From assembly GCF_900188445.1 (NCBI RefSeq), contig NZ_FZOR01000020.1:79877-143876 (forward strand): a stretch of DNA of 64,000 nucleotides, in the 5' to 3' direction. How positions within the stretch are numbered: position 1 is the first letter of the stretch; each line of letters starts with the position of its first letter. The stretch is from Actinomadura meyerae (GTDB lineage: Bacteria > Actinomycetota > Actinomycetes > Streptosporangiales > Streptosporangiaceae). Below, in pieces: positions 45,083 through 57,638 of the stretch. The notes beneath the pieces are model-generated. The model worked only from the letters and a program-made list of their open reading frames with translations. It made no database searches and was not told the origin of the DNA. Both the position numbers and the translations under genes were made by a program.

Positions 45083-47914
45083 CTGGGCCAGGTGCTCGCC
45101 GCCGCGGCCCGCGAGGTCGTCCAGCTGGGTGCGGCAGCTGAACCCGTCGGCGAGCACGACCTCGCCCTCGCCCGCCTTCCGGACGGCGGGCAGGAGCGCG
45201 GTCTCCGCGACCGCCGCCGACACGTCGTGGTGGCCCTTCTCGACCCCGAAGTTCCCGGCGAGGCCGCAGCAGCCGCCGACCCTCGCGACGTCCGCGCCCG
45301 CCCGCTTCAGCAGGGCGGCGTCGGCGGCCCAACCCATGACCGCGTGGTGGTGGCAGTGCGGCTGCGCGACGCCCGTCACGCCGGACAGGTCGGGCGGCGT
45401 CCAGCCGGAGGTCTCGGCGAGCAGCTCGGCGAGGGTGCGGGTCGCGGCGGCCACCTCGCGCGCCGCGGCGGCGTCGACGCCGCGCAGCAGCTCCGCCGCG
45501 TCCGAGCGCAGCACGCCCGTGCAGGACGGCTCCATCCCGACGACCTTCGCCCCGCGCCGGACGTGGGGAAGCAGCGCCCGGACGGTCTGCCGGGCCTGCG
45601 CGCGCGCCCCGTCGAGCTGGCCGGTGGAGATCCACGTGATGCCGCAGCACACCGGGCGCTCGGTCACGGTCACGCGGTAGCCGGCGTGCTCCAGCACCTT
45701 CACCGTCGCCTTGCCGACCTCGGGGGAGAACGCGTCGGTGAAGGTGTCGACGAACAGCACCACGTCGCCGTGCCGCCCCTCGGGGCTGCGGTGGGACGCG
45801 AACCAGCGCCGGAACGTCACCGGCGCGAACGCGGGCAGCGAGCGCCGCCGGTCGATGCCCGCCGCCCACGCGAGCAGCGGCTTCAACGCGCGCGACCGCA
45901 GCACCGCGTTCACCGCCCTGACCGACGCGGGCGCCTTCGCCGCGAGCCGCGTCCACCGCGGGAGCAGGCCGAGCGCGTAGTGCGAGCGGGGCCGGACCCG
46001 CCGGCGGTACCGCCGGTGCAGCGCCTCGGCCTTGTAGGACGCCATGTCGACCCCGGTCGGGCAGTCGGACGCGCAGCCCTTGCAGGACAGGCACAGGTCG
46101 AGGACGTCGTGCAGCGCGTCGGACTTCCAGCCGTCCGGGCCCAGATGCCCGCTGACGACCTCCTGCAGGACGCGCGCCCGCCCGCGCGTGGAGTCCTTCT
46201 CCTCGCGGGTGGCGAGGTAGGACGGGCACATCACCCCGCCCGCCGCGGTGTTGTCGGCGCGGCACTTGCCGACGCCGGTGCACCGGTGCACGGCGCGCGA
46301 CAGGTCGCCGCGGTCGTCCCGGTGGGCGAGGCCGAGCCCGCGGTTCAGCGGGACGAGCCCCACCGCGCGCAGGTCGCGGTCCACCGGCGCCGGACGGACG
46401 ATCACCCCCGGGTTCAGCACGTCCTCGGGGTCGAACACGTCCTTGACGGCGGCGCACAGCGCCAGCGCCTCGGGCGAGTACATGTGCGGCAGCAGCTCGC
46501 TCCGGGCGCGGCCGTCGCCGTGCTCGCCCGACATGGTGCCGCCGTGCCGCGCCGCCAGCGCGGCCGCGCCGTTCAGGAAGTCGCGGAAGACCCGCGTGCC
46601 CTTCGCCCGCCCGAACGGGAAGTCGATCCGGACGTGGACGCAGCCGTCGCCGAAGTGCCCGTACGGGACGCCGAACAGCCGGTACTCCGCCAGCAGCGCC
46701 TCGAACTCCCGCAGGTAGGCGCCGAGCCGCTCGGGCGGGACGGCGGCGTCCTCCCACCCGGCGTGGGCCTGCTCGCCGTCCGGCGTCCGCGCGACCAGCC
46801 CGGACCCGTCCTCGCGGATCCGCCACAGCGCGTCCGCGAGCGCCATGTCCTCCACGACCATGGAGCCGGTGCCGCCGGAGTCGCCGACGACCTTGCGCGC
46901 CCTGTCCCGCAGCTCCCCGAGCTCCGCCCCGGCCAGTTCCACCAGCAGCCACCCGGAGCCGTCCGGCAGCGCGGGCACCGCGGCGTCGCCCCGCCGCTCC
47001 CGCACCACGCCGGTGATGCGCGAGTCGAGGCCCTCGCAGGCCACCGGGCCGTGCGGCAGGATCGCCGGGACCGCGTCGGCGGCCTCCGCCATCGACCCGT
47101 AGCCGAGGACGACCAGCACCCGGCGGGCGGGCTCGCGCACCATCCGCAGCCGCGCGGCCAGGGTCAGCGCGAGCGTCCCCTCGCTGCCGACCAGCGCCCG
47201 CGCGACGTCGAAGCCCTTCTCCGGCAGCAGGTGTTCCAGGGAGTAGCCCGACACCTGCCGCCCGAACCGCCCGAACTCGGTGCGGATCAGCGCCAGCTCG
47301 CCGTCCACCAGGTCACGGAGGCGGTCCAGCAGGGGGCTCTCGGACGGCCCCCCGGGGACGTCGCCGAGCCGGAGCCGCTCGCCGGAGCCGGTCACCACGT
47401 CGAGGCCGAGGACGTTGTCGCTCGTCCGGCCGTAGCCGAGCGCCCGCGACCCGCACGCGTTGTTGCCGATCATGCCGCCCAGCGTCGCCCGCGTCCGGGT
47501 GGACGGGTCGGGCCCGAACCGCAGCCCGTGCCCGGCCGCCAGCTCGTGCAGCCGCGCCTGGACGATCCCGGGCTCGACCAGCGCCGTCCCCGCCTCGGGA
47601 TCGATCTCCAGCACGCGGTCGAGGTGGCGGCTCACGTCCACGACGACGCCCGGCCCGACCGCGTTGCCCGCGATGGACGTTCCGCCGCCGCGCATCGTCA
47701 GCGGCACCCCGAGCCGCCGGCACACCTCCAGCACCGCGGGCAGCTCCGCCGTCTCCCGGGGCGTCACCACGACCGCCGGCGGCACCCGGTAGAGGGAGGC
47801 GTCGGAGGAGTACATGGCCCGTGCGAGCGCCGAGCCGTCCACGCCGCCGATCCCGGCCGCCCGCAGCTCCGCCGCCAGTTCGCCCCGCTCAGGATGCTCG
47901 GTCACGGTCTCCAC
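45056..47914 (-). CDS. FAD-linked and Fe-S D-lactate dehydrogenase-like single-chain enzyme
   Basis: A 952-residue fusion. Residues 1-500 are an FAD-binding PCMH-type oxidase (VVVTPRETAEL, RGGGTSIAGNAVGPGVVVD, MIGNNACGSRALGYGRTSDN). Residues about 530-620 bear Fe-S Cys motifs (RCTGVGKCRADN, CLSCKGCASDCPTGVDM), and the C-terminus has two CCG motifs (VCCGITW, GGCCGLAGNFG). This is the DLD3/YdiJ-like design, which oxidises 2-hydroxy acids to feed quinones. Start is uncertain: GTG at 47914 or GTG at 47905, the latter with a closer ribosome site. It is convergent with iclR. Confidence 0.92.
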   Translation of the reverse strand: METVTEHPERGELAAELRAAGIGGVDGSALARAMYSSDASLYRVPPAVVVTPRETAELPAVLEVCRRLGVPLTMRGGGTSIAGNAVGPGVVVDVSRHLDRVLEIDPEAGTALVEPGIVQARLHELAAGHGLRFGPDPSTRTRATLGGMIGNNACGSRALGYGRTSDNVLGLDVVTGSGERLRLGDVPGGPSESPLLDRLRDLVDGELALIRTEFGRFGRQVSGYSLEHLLPEKGFDVARALVGSEGTLALTLAARLRMVREPARRVLVVLGYGSMAEAADAVPAILPHGPVACEGLDSRITGVVRERRGDAAVPALPDGSGWLLVELAGAELGELRDRARKVVGDSGGTGSMVVEDMALADALWRIREDGSGLVARTPDGEQAHAGWEDAAVPPERLGAYLREFEALLAEYRLFGVPYGHFGDGCVHVRIDFPFGRAKGTRVFRDFLNGAAALAARHGGTMSGEHGDGRARSELLPHMYSPEALALCAAVKDVFDPEDVLNPGVIVRPAPVDRDLRAVGLVPLNRGLGLAHRDDRGDLSRAVHRCTGVGKCRADNTAAGGVMCPSYLATREEKDSTRGRARVLQEVVSGHLGPDGWKSDALHDVLDLCLSCKGCASDCPTGVDMASYKAEALHRRYRRRVRPRSHYALGLLPRWTRLAAKAPASVRAVNAVLRSRALKPLLAWAAGIDRRRSLPAFAPVTFRRWFASHRSPEGRHGDVVLFVDTFTDAFSPEVGKATVKVLEHAGYRVTVTERPVCCGITWISTGQLDGARAQARQTVRALLPHVRRGAKVVGMEPSCTGVLRSDAAELLRGVDAAAAREVAAATRTLAELLAETSGWTPPDLSGVTGVAQPHCHHHAVMGWAADAALLKRAGADVARVGGCCGLAGNFGVEKGHHDVSAAVAETALLPAVRKAGEGEVVLADGFSCRTQLDDLAGRGGEHLAQLLARRLPG

Positions 47915-47954
47915 GGTAGGACATCGGGCCCGCCCGGGGGGCGGGACCGTCGGC

Positions 47955-47968
47955 GGGACGAAGGTCCC
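47955..47968. promoter_or_regulatory. DevR/OsdR-like box before narK
   Basis: GGGAC-GAAG-GTCCC is a perfect 5-bp palindrome 59 bp before the narK start. Together with the boxes at 39714 and 58101 it suggests shared oxygen or NO control. The neighbouring divergent oxidase could also respond. Confidence 0.65.
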
Positions 47969-48027
47969 TTCAGGGCGTCCCCCGCCCTCCGCGAGGGTGA
48001 GATCGAACCGGCGGGCGGCGATCGATC

Positions 48028-49317
48028 ATGGTTACCCGCCGGGGGTCCGGGAACGACGACGGAAACCTGGCGGGAGCTATGGAAGCGGTGCGTGCGGTGG
48101 CCGAGCGACACGACGACGACCCGGGGCCGGCGGGGACCGGGCGGCCGTGGGTCATGCTGGCGGTGGCCACGCTCGGGTTCGCGGTGAACTTCTGGGCGTG
48201 GGCCCTGCTGAGCCCGCTCGGCCCGCGGTTCAAGGACGAGCTCGACCTGACGTCGTTCGAGCAGTCGCTGCTCGTGGCGGTGCCGGTGGTGGTCGGGTCG
48301 CTCGGGCGGATCCCCGTGGGGGCGCTGACCGACCGGTTCGGCGGGCGGGCGATGTTCCCCGCGGTGTCGCTGATCACGATCGTGCCGGTGCTGTACCTCG
48401 GGCTGGCCGGGCACTCCTCGCTGCCGGCGCTGCTGGCCGGCGGCTTCTTCCTCGGCATCGCCGGGACGGCGTTCGCGATCGGGGTGCCGTTCGTCAACGC
48501 GTGGTTCCCGCCGGAGCGGCGCGGGCTGGCGGTCGGTGTCTTCGGCGCCGGCATGGGCGGCACCGCCGTCAGCGCGCTCACGACCGTCAAGGAGGTCGAC
48601 AGGTACGGGATGGAGTTCCCGTTCGAGGTCATGGCGGCCCTGCTCGCGGTGTACGCGGTCGTCGCGTGGCTCGTGCTGCGGGAGGCCCCGGGGCACACCG
48701 CCCCCGCCGAGCCGCTCGCGAAGCGGCTGGCGGCGACCGCCCGGCTCGGCGTCACCTGGCAGATGTCCGCCCTGTACGCGGTGGCCTTCGGCGGCTACGT
48801 GGCGTTCTCGGTCTACCTGCCCACCTACCTGAAGGCGGAGTACGGGCTGTCGCAGGCGGACGCGGCCAACCGGATGGCCGGGTTCGTGCTGCTGGCCGTG
48901 CTGATGCGGCCGGTCGGCGGCTGGCTGTCGGACCGGACGGGCGCGGTGCGGGTGATGACCGCGGCGCTCGCGGTGACGGTGGCGGGCGCCGTGGTCCAGT
49001 CGTTCGCGCCCGCGCTGATGCCGGTCGGGACCATCGCGTTCCTGGCCATGGCCGCCGCGCTCGGCGCCGGGAGCGGCGCCACGTTCGCGCTGGTCGCGCA
49101 GCTCGCCCCGGCGAACAAGGTCGGCGCGGTCACCGGCGTGGTCGGTGCCGCGGGCGGGCTCGGCGGGTTCGTCCCGCCGCTGGTGATGGGCGCGCTCTGG
49201 GGCAGCCTCGGCGAGTACCGGATCGGCCTGCTGCTCCTCGCCCTCGTGGCGGGGGCGGCCGGGGTGTTCACCGCCACGTCCGTCCGGCGCGCCGTGGCGG
49301 CGCGCGCGAACGGCTGA
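48028..49317 (+). CDS. narK: Nitrate/nitrite antiporter (NarK, MFS)
   Basis: An MFS transporter of 429 residues with twelve TM segments. The nitrate-signature type GVPFVNAWFPPERRGLAVGVFGAGMGG and the second-half GAAGGLGGFVPPLVMG mark the NNP family. It exports nitrite or imports nitrate for the nar operon downstream. The first 17 residues are uncertain; ATG at 48079 has a nearby GGGAG. It is followed by a strong palindrome and then narG. Confidence 0.92.
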   Translation: MVTRRGSGNDDGNLAGAMEAVRAVAERHDDDPGPAGTGRPWVMLAVATLGFAVNFWAWALLSPLGPRFKDELDLTSFEQSLLVAVPVVVGSLGRIPVGALTDRFGGRAMFPAVSLITIVPVLYLGLAGHSSLPALLAGGFFLGIAGTAFAIGVPFVNAWFPPERRGLAVGVFGAGMGGTAVSALTTVKEVDRYGMEFPFEVMAALLAVYAVVAWLVLREAPGHTAPAEPLAKRLAATARLGVTWQMSALYAVAFGGYVAFSVYLPTYLKAEYGLSQADAANRMAGFVLLAVLMRPVGGWLSDRTGAVRVMTAALAVTVAGAVVQSFAPALMPVGTIAFLAMAAALGAGSGATFALVAQLAPANKVGAVTGVVGAAGGLGGFVPPLVMGALWGSLGEYRIGLLLLALVAGAAGVFTATSVRRAVAARANG

Positions 49318-49321
49318 CACC

Positions 49322-49355
49322 GCGCCGTCCGGCCGGGGCCCCGGCCGGACGGCGC
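49322..49355. terminator. Perfect 34-bp palindrome between narK and narG
   Basis: Arms 49322-49336 and 49341-49355 (15 bases each) pair perfectly around GGCC, the whole being a 34-bp palindrome. A smaller GGGC-GTTTT-GCCC hairpin follows at 49363-49375. It probably terminates or attenuates narK transcripts so that narGHJI needs another promoter or read-through. Confidence 0.65.
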
Positions 49356-49402
49356 ACTCCGAGGGCGTTTTGCCCCGGTTGATGCGAAGAAGGGGATCCG
49401 AG

Positions 49403-53094
<3,692 letters not shown>

Positions 53095-53095
<1 letters not shown>

Positions 53096-54792
53096 TGCGC
53101 GTCATGGCGCAGATGTCGATGGTCATGAACCTCGACAAGTGCATCGGATGCCACACCTGCTCGGTCACGTGCAAGCAGGCGTGGACGAACCGCAGCGGCG
53201 TCGAGTACGTGTGGTTCAACAACGTCGAGACCCGCCCCGGCCAGGGCTACCCCCGCCGGTACGAGGACCAGGAGAAGTGGCGCGGCGGCTGGACGCTGAA
53301 CCGCCGCGGGCGGCTCGCCCTCAAGGGCGGCGGCCGCTGGCGCAAGCTGCTCACGATCTTCTCCAACCCGAAGCTGCCGGGGATCGACGACTACTACGAG
53401 CCCTGGACCTACGGCTACGAGACCCTCACCAACGCGCCGCTGCAGGAGCACACGCCGGTCGCCCGGCCGAAGTCGCTGCTGTCCGGCAAGGACATGAAGG
53501 TCACCTGGTCGGCGAACTGGGACGACGACCTCGGCGGCTCGGTCGAGCACGGCGACAAGGACGTCCTGCTCAAGGAGATCTCCGACAAGGTGAAGATGGA
53601 GTTCGACAAGACCTTCATGTTCTACCTGCCGCGGATCTGCGAGCACTGCCTCAACCCGTCCTGCGCGGCGTCCTGCCCGTCCGGCGCGATCTACAAGCGC
53701 ACCGAGGACGGCATCGTCCTGGTCGACCAGGACAAGTGCCGCGGCTGGCGCATGTGCGTGTCCGGCTGCCCGTACAAGAAGATGTACTTCAACCACCGGA
53801 CCGGCAAGGCCGAGAAGTGCACTTTCTGCTTCCCGCGCATCGAGGTCGGCCTGCCGACGGTGTGCGCGGAGACGTGCGTCGGGCGGCTCCGCTACATCGG
53901 CCTGATCCTCTACGACGCCGACAAGGTGCTGGAGGCCGCGTCCACGACCGACGACAAGGACCTGTACGAGGCGCAGCGCGGCGTGTTCCTCGACCCGAAC
54001 GATCCCGAGGTCATCGCGGCGGCCGAGCGCGAGGGCATCCCGCAGGACTGGATCGAGGCCGCGCAGCGGTCCCCGATCTACGCGCTCATCAACACCTACA
54101 AGGTGGCGCTGCCGCTGCACCCGGAGTACCGGACGATGCCGATGGTCTGGTACATCCCGCCGCTGTCGCCGGTCGTGGACGTCATCCGCGACACCGGCCA
54201 CGACGCCGAGGACAAGGGCAACCTGTTCGCGGCGATCGACGCGCTGCGGATCCCGGTCGAGTACCTGGCGGAGCTGTTCACCGCCGGGGACACCGCGGTC
54301 GTTGACGGCGTGCTGCGCCGCCTCGCCGCGATGCGCTCGTACATGCGCGACCTCAACCTCGGCCGCGACGCCGACGAGGCGATCCCCGCCGGCGTCGGGA
54401 TGTCCGGCGAGCAGATGTACGACATGTACCGGCTGCTGGCGCTCGCCAAGTACGAGGAGCGGTACGTCATCCCCACCGCGCACGCCGAGCAGGCGCACAG
54501 CCTGGAGGAGATCGCCACCGAGTGCAGCCTGGACTACGAGGGCGGGCCCGGGATGGGCGGCGCGGGCCTCTCCGGCGGCTCGGGGCCGTTCGGCGAGGCG
54601 TCCGGGCGGCCCAACCCGATCGCGGTGGAGAACTTCCACATGCTGCGCGACCGGCAGACCTCCGACAACCCGGTCGATCCCGCCGACAAGCACAAGCGCG
54701 TCAACCTGCTCAACTGGGACGGCAAGGGCATGCCGTCCGGGCTGTTCCCCGAGCGCCGGGGCGACGCGGACGGAACGGAGCCGAAGCCATGA
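53095..54792 (+). CDS. narH: Respiratory nitrate reductase beta subunit
   Basis: The electron-transfer subunit, 565 residues. It has four FeS clusters; the first Cys set is KCIGCHTCSVTCKQAW, the second CEHCLNPSCAASCP, and the third CRGWRMCVSGCP, where the Trp in place of a Cys makes the 3Fe-4S cluster. The C-terminal 80 residues are the dimerising tail. It overlaps narG by one base and narJ by 4 bases. Confidence 0.97.
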
Positions 54793-55484
54793 GGACCAAG
54801 CCCCCGAAGACCGCCGGGTTCGGCGACGCCGAGCTGGCCACCGCCTGGCAGGCGGCCTCGCTGCTGCTCGGCTACCCCGACGAGGAGCTGCTGGCGCGGC
54901 GGCCGCTGCTGCGCCGCGCCGTCGCCGCCCTGCCCGCGCCCGCCGCGGAGCCGCTCGGCCGCTTCCTCGACCACCTGGACGCGACACCGCCCCAGCGGCT
55001 CGCCGCCGACTACGTCACGACGTTCGACCAGCGCAAGCGGTGCTGCCTCTACCTGACGTACTACGCGTGCGGCGACACCCGCAAGCGGGGGATGGCCCTG
55101 CTGCGGTTCCAGCAGGCGTACCAGGCGGCCGGGCTCGAACTGGACGGCACCGAGCTGCCCGACCACCTGGCCGTCGTGCTGGAGTTCGCCGCGACCGGCG
55201 ACCTCGCGGAGGGGCGGCGGCTGCTGGTCGAGCACCGCGCCGGGCTGGAGCTGCTGCGCCTCTCGCTCACCGAGGCGGGGTCGCCGTGGGCGCCCGTCCT
55301 GGACGCGGTGTCGGCGACGCTGCCGCCGCTCACCGGCCGCACCGAGGAGGCCGTGGCCCGCCTCATCGCCGAGGGCCCGCCGGAGGAGACCGTCGGCCTC
55401 GCGCCCTACGGCGCCGACCCGGCCACCGCGGGCCCCGTCCCGCTGCCCGATCCCGTCGTTCCCGTCGCTGGAGCACGCTCATGA
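54789..55484 (+). CDS. narJ: Nitrate reductase assembly chaperone NarJ
   Basis: A 231-residue chaperone for molybdenum cofactor insertion into NarG. The helical N-terminal region has AWQAASLLLGYPDEEL, and TFDQRKRCCLYLTYYACGDTRKRGMALLRFQQAY is the family core. The C-terminus is Leu-rich helices then a Pro-rich tail. The ATGA overlap with narH and with narI places it in the conserved narGHJI order. Confidence 0.95.
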   Translation: MRTKPPKTAGFGDAELATAWQAASLLLGYPDEELLARRPLLRRAVAALPAPAAEPLGRFLDHLDATPPQRLAADYVTTFDQRKRCCLYLTYYACGDTRKRGMALLRFQQAYQAAGLELDGTELPDHLAVVLEFAATGDLAEGRRLLVEHRAGLELLRLSLTEAGSPWAPVLDAVSATLPPLTGRTEEAVARLIAEGPPEETVGLAPYGADPATAGPVPLPDPVVPVAGARS

Positions 55485-56200
55485 GCACCCTGCTGTGGGT
55501 CGTCCTGCCCTATCTCGCCATCGCGGTGTTCGTCCTCGGGCACGTCTGGCGGTACCGCTACGACAAGTTCGGCTGGACGACCCGCTCGTCCCAGCTGTAC
55601 GAGCGGCGCCTGCTGCGCATCGGCAGCCCGCTGTTCCACTTCGGCATCCTGGTCGTCGCGCTCGGCCACGTCGGCGGGCTCGTCATCCCGGACGCCTGGA
55701 CCGAGGCGGTGGGGATCACCGAGCACATGTACCACGTGGTCGCGGTCGTGCTCGGCACGATCGCCGGGTTCTGCACCCTGGCCGGCCTCGCCATCCTGAT
55801 CTACCGGCGCCGGACGGTCGGCCCGGTGTTCCTCGCCACGACCCGCAACGACAAGCTGATGTACGCGGTGCTCACGATCACCATCGCGCTCGGGCTGGCC
55901 GCGACGGTCGCCGCGAACGTCGTCGGCGGCGGCTACAACTACCGCGAGTCGGTGTCGCCGTGGTTCAGGTCGGTGTTCTACCTCCAGCCGGACGCCGGCC
56001 TGATGACCGGCGTGCCGATCCTGTTCCAGCTGCACGCGCTCAGCGCGCTCGCGCTGTTCTGCATCTGGCCGTTCACGCGGCTGGTGCACATGCTCACGGC
56101 CCCGATCGGCTACGTGACGCGCCCCTACATCGTCTACCGCAGCCGTGACGAGCACCTGGGGATGCACCGGACGCGGCGCGGCTGGGAACGGGTCCAGTAG
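55481..56200 (+). CDS. narI: Respiratory nitrate reductase gamma subunit (cytochrome b)
   Basis: A 239-residue membrane subunit with five TM helices that oxidises menaquinol. Haem-ligating His are in LFHFGILVVALGHVGGL and LHALSALALFCIWPFTRLVH. It starts with STLLWVVLPYLAIAVFVLGH. Its start overlaps narJ as ATGA. A strong bidirectional hairpin follows the stop. Confidence 0.95.
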   Translation: MSTLLWVVLPYLAIAVFVLGHVWRYRYDKFGWTTRSSQLYERRLLRIGSPLFHFGILVVALGHVGGLVIPDAWTEAVGITEHMYHVVAVVLGTIAGFCTLAGLAILIYRRRTVGPVFLATTRNDKLMYAVLTITIALGLAATVAANVVGGGYNYRESVSPWFRSVFYLQPDAGLMTGVPILFQLHALSALALFCIWPFTRLVHMLTAPIGYVTRPYIVYRSRDEHLGMHRTRRGWERVQ

Positions 56201-56208
56201 CCCGCCCG

Positions 56209-56267
56209 CTCGCACAACGAGGACGCTCCCACCCCGGGCCGGAGTGGGAGCGTCCTCGTTGTGCGAG
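56209..56267. terminator. Strong bidirectional hairpin between narI and hmp
   Basis: Arms of 23 perfectly paired bases (56209-56231 with 56245-56267) enclose a 13-base loop between the convergent narI and hmp genes. No T-tract follows. It is the strongest hairpin in this window and should stop transcription from both sides. Confidence 0.85.
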
Positions 56268-56275
56268 GGTGCGGG

Positions 56276-56311
56276 GGTCAGCGGATCCAGAGGTCAGCGG
56301 ATCCAGAGGTC
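56276..56311. repeat. 16-bp tandem duplication at the 3' end of hmp
   Basis: GGTCAGCGGATCCAGA occurs twice exactly (56276-56291, 56292-56307) and starts a third copy. The hmp stop lies in the second copy; the first copy is downstream of the stop, so the protein is unchanged. It looks like a recent replication slip. Confidence 0.85.
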
Positions 56312-57490
56312 GGGGCCGAACACCTCGTAGTGGATGCGCTCGTCGGAGACGCCCGCGTCGAGCAGCCCGCGCCGGATCTCCCGCATGAACGGCAGCGGCC
56401 CGCACATGAACACCCGGGCCTTGTCCGGCAGCGGCAGCGCCGCCACGTCGATCCGGCCGGCGCGGACGTCGTCGCCGAGTTCCGCGTCGCCGGGCTCCTC
56501 GTACCAGGTGAGCTGCCGGAATCCGGGGATCCGGCGCCCGGCCTCGGCGGTCTGCGCCCGCAGCGGGTGGGTGCGGGGGCTCCGGTCGGCGTGGACGGCG
56601 AGGACCGGCCGGTCCGGGTCCGACGCCGCGAGGTGGTCCAGGACGGCGGCGGCGGGGGTGATGCCGATGCCCGCGCTGATCAGGACGAGCGGCTCCTCCC
56701 CGTCGTCCAGCACGACGTCGCCGAACGGCCGGGACACCTCCAGCACGTCGCCGGGCGCGGCGTGGTCGGCGAGGTACCCGGAGACGGCGCCGTCCGGCGC
56801 CCCGTCCTCGCCGCGCACCCGCCGGACCGTGATCTGCGCCGTGCCGCCCGCCGCCCGCGACAGCGTGTACTGGCGGGGCTGGCGCAGGCCGTCCGGCAGC
56901 GTCACGGCGACGGAGACGTACTGGCCGGGCCGGTGCGCGGGGACCTCGCCGCCGTCGGCGGGCTCCAGGACGAGCGAGAACACGTCCTCGGCCTCGTCCC
57001 GCCGGTCCACGACCCGCCACGGCCGGTACGGGGCGGCCGGGTCGCAGCCGGCGTCCCGGTAGAGCCGCGCCTCCTCGGCGATGAGCAGCGTCGCGAACAG
57101 CCAGTACACCTCGGACCAGGCCGCGTTTACGGCGGGCGTCACCGCGTCGCCGAGGACGTCGGCGACCGCGTCCAGCAGGTGGCGCCCGACGATCGTGTAC
57201 TGCTCGGGGCGGATGCCGAGCGAGGCGTGCTTGTGCGCGATCCGCGGGAGCATCTGCTGGAACGGCGTGGTGGACCCGGGGTCCACCAGGTGCGCCGCGA
57301 ACGCGGCCACCGAGCCGGCGAGCGCCTGGCGCTGCTCGCCGTTGGCCTGGTTGCCCTGGTTGAACACGTGCCGGAGCTCGGGGTGCGCCTCGAACATCGA
57401 GTCGTAGAACCGGCCGGTGATCTGCACACCGTGGGCGCCGACGGCGGGGAGCGTGGCCCGCACCGTCTCGGCATGGTCGGACGACAGCAT
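56294..57490 (-). CDS. hmp: Flavohaemoglobin / nitric oxide dioxygenase
   Basis: A 398-residue protein: globin (residues 1-140; FYDSMFEAHPELRHVFNQ, with the proximal His in HKHASLG), FAD domain (RQYTLSR), and NAD domain (ISAGIGITPAAAVL, FMCGPLPFMREI). It converts NO to nitrate using O2 and NADH. AGGAAGGG precedes the ATG. The operon-free gene lies beside nar and a PPOX gene, so NO made by nitrite reduction would be removed here. Its promoter carries a Crp/Fnr-like site and two inverted repeats. Confidence 0.96.
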   Translation of the reverse strand: MLSSDHAETVRATLPAVGAHGVQITGRFYDSMFEAHPELRHVFNQGNQANGEQRQALAGSVAAFAAHLVDPGSTTPFQQMLPRIAHKHASLGIRPEQYTIVGRHLLDAVADVLGDAVTPAVNAAWSEVYWLFATLLIAEEARLYRDAGCDPAAPYRPWRVVDRRDEAEDVFSLVLEPADGGEVPAHRPGQYVSVAVTLPDGLRQPRQYTLSRAAGGTAQITVRRVRGEDGAPDGAVSGYLADHAAPGDVLEVSRPFGDVVLDDGEEPLVLISAGIGITPAAAVLDHLAASDPDRPVLAVHADRSPRTHPLRAQTAEAGRRIPGFRQLTWYEEPGDAELGDDVRAGRIDVAALPLPDKARVFMCGPLPFMREIRRGLLDAGVSDERIHYEVFGPDLWIR

Positions 57491-57544
57491 CGGATCCCTT
57501 CCTGTGGGGGCGTCGCCGCGGGACGGCGGCGACGACAGGAGAGC

Positions 57545-57569
57545 GCGTCCGGACCGCTGGACCGGACGC
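57545..57569 (-). promoter_or_regulatory. Stem-loop in the hmp 5' leader
   Basis: GCGTCCGG (57545-57552) pairs with CCGGACGC (57562-57569), extended by one-mismatch flanks to 12 bp. It lies just at the predicted transcription start of hmp (near 57569), so it would form at the RNA 5' end. It might stabilise the mRNA or affect translation. Confidence 0.45.
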
Positions 57570-57581
57570 ACTCTCCATATA

Positions 57582-57604
57582 CTTATTGGCGGGGCGACAA
57601 TAAG
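57582..57604. promoter_or_regulatory. Inverted repeat CTTATTG-N9-CAATAAG at the hmp promoter
   Basis: A perfect 7-bp inverted repeat covers the -35 to -10 spacer of the probable hmp promoter (TATATG on the minus strand at 57581-57576). It is an operator candidate for an NO-sensing repressor, such as NsrR, but I cannot match its consensus. Confidence 0.55.
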
Positions 57605-57608
57605 CGCT

Positions 57609-57622
57609 GTGACATTCGTCAC
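57609..57622. promoter_or_regulatory. Crp/Fnr-like site upstream of hmp
   Basis: GTGAC-ATTC-GTCAC (TGTGA-N6-TCAC) matches the Crp/Fnr pattern. It is centred about 46 bp upstream of the predicted hmp start, where class II activators bind. Confidence 0.6.
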
Positions 57623-57638
57623 GGCACGGCGGGAGGAC

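Noticed and set aside
45092..48187. Long plus-strand frame opposite the FAD/Fe-S oxidase
   Set aside because: Shadow of the minus-strand enzyme, which has FAD and Fe-S motifs throughout.
56094..57578. Alternative minus-strand frame through hmp
   Set aside because: Frame-shifted shadow of hmp; the true frame has globin and FAD/NAD motifs.
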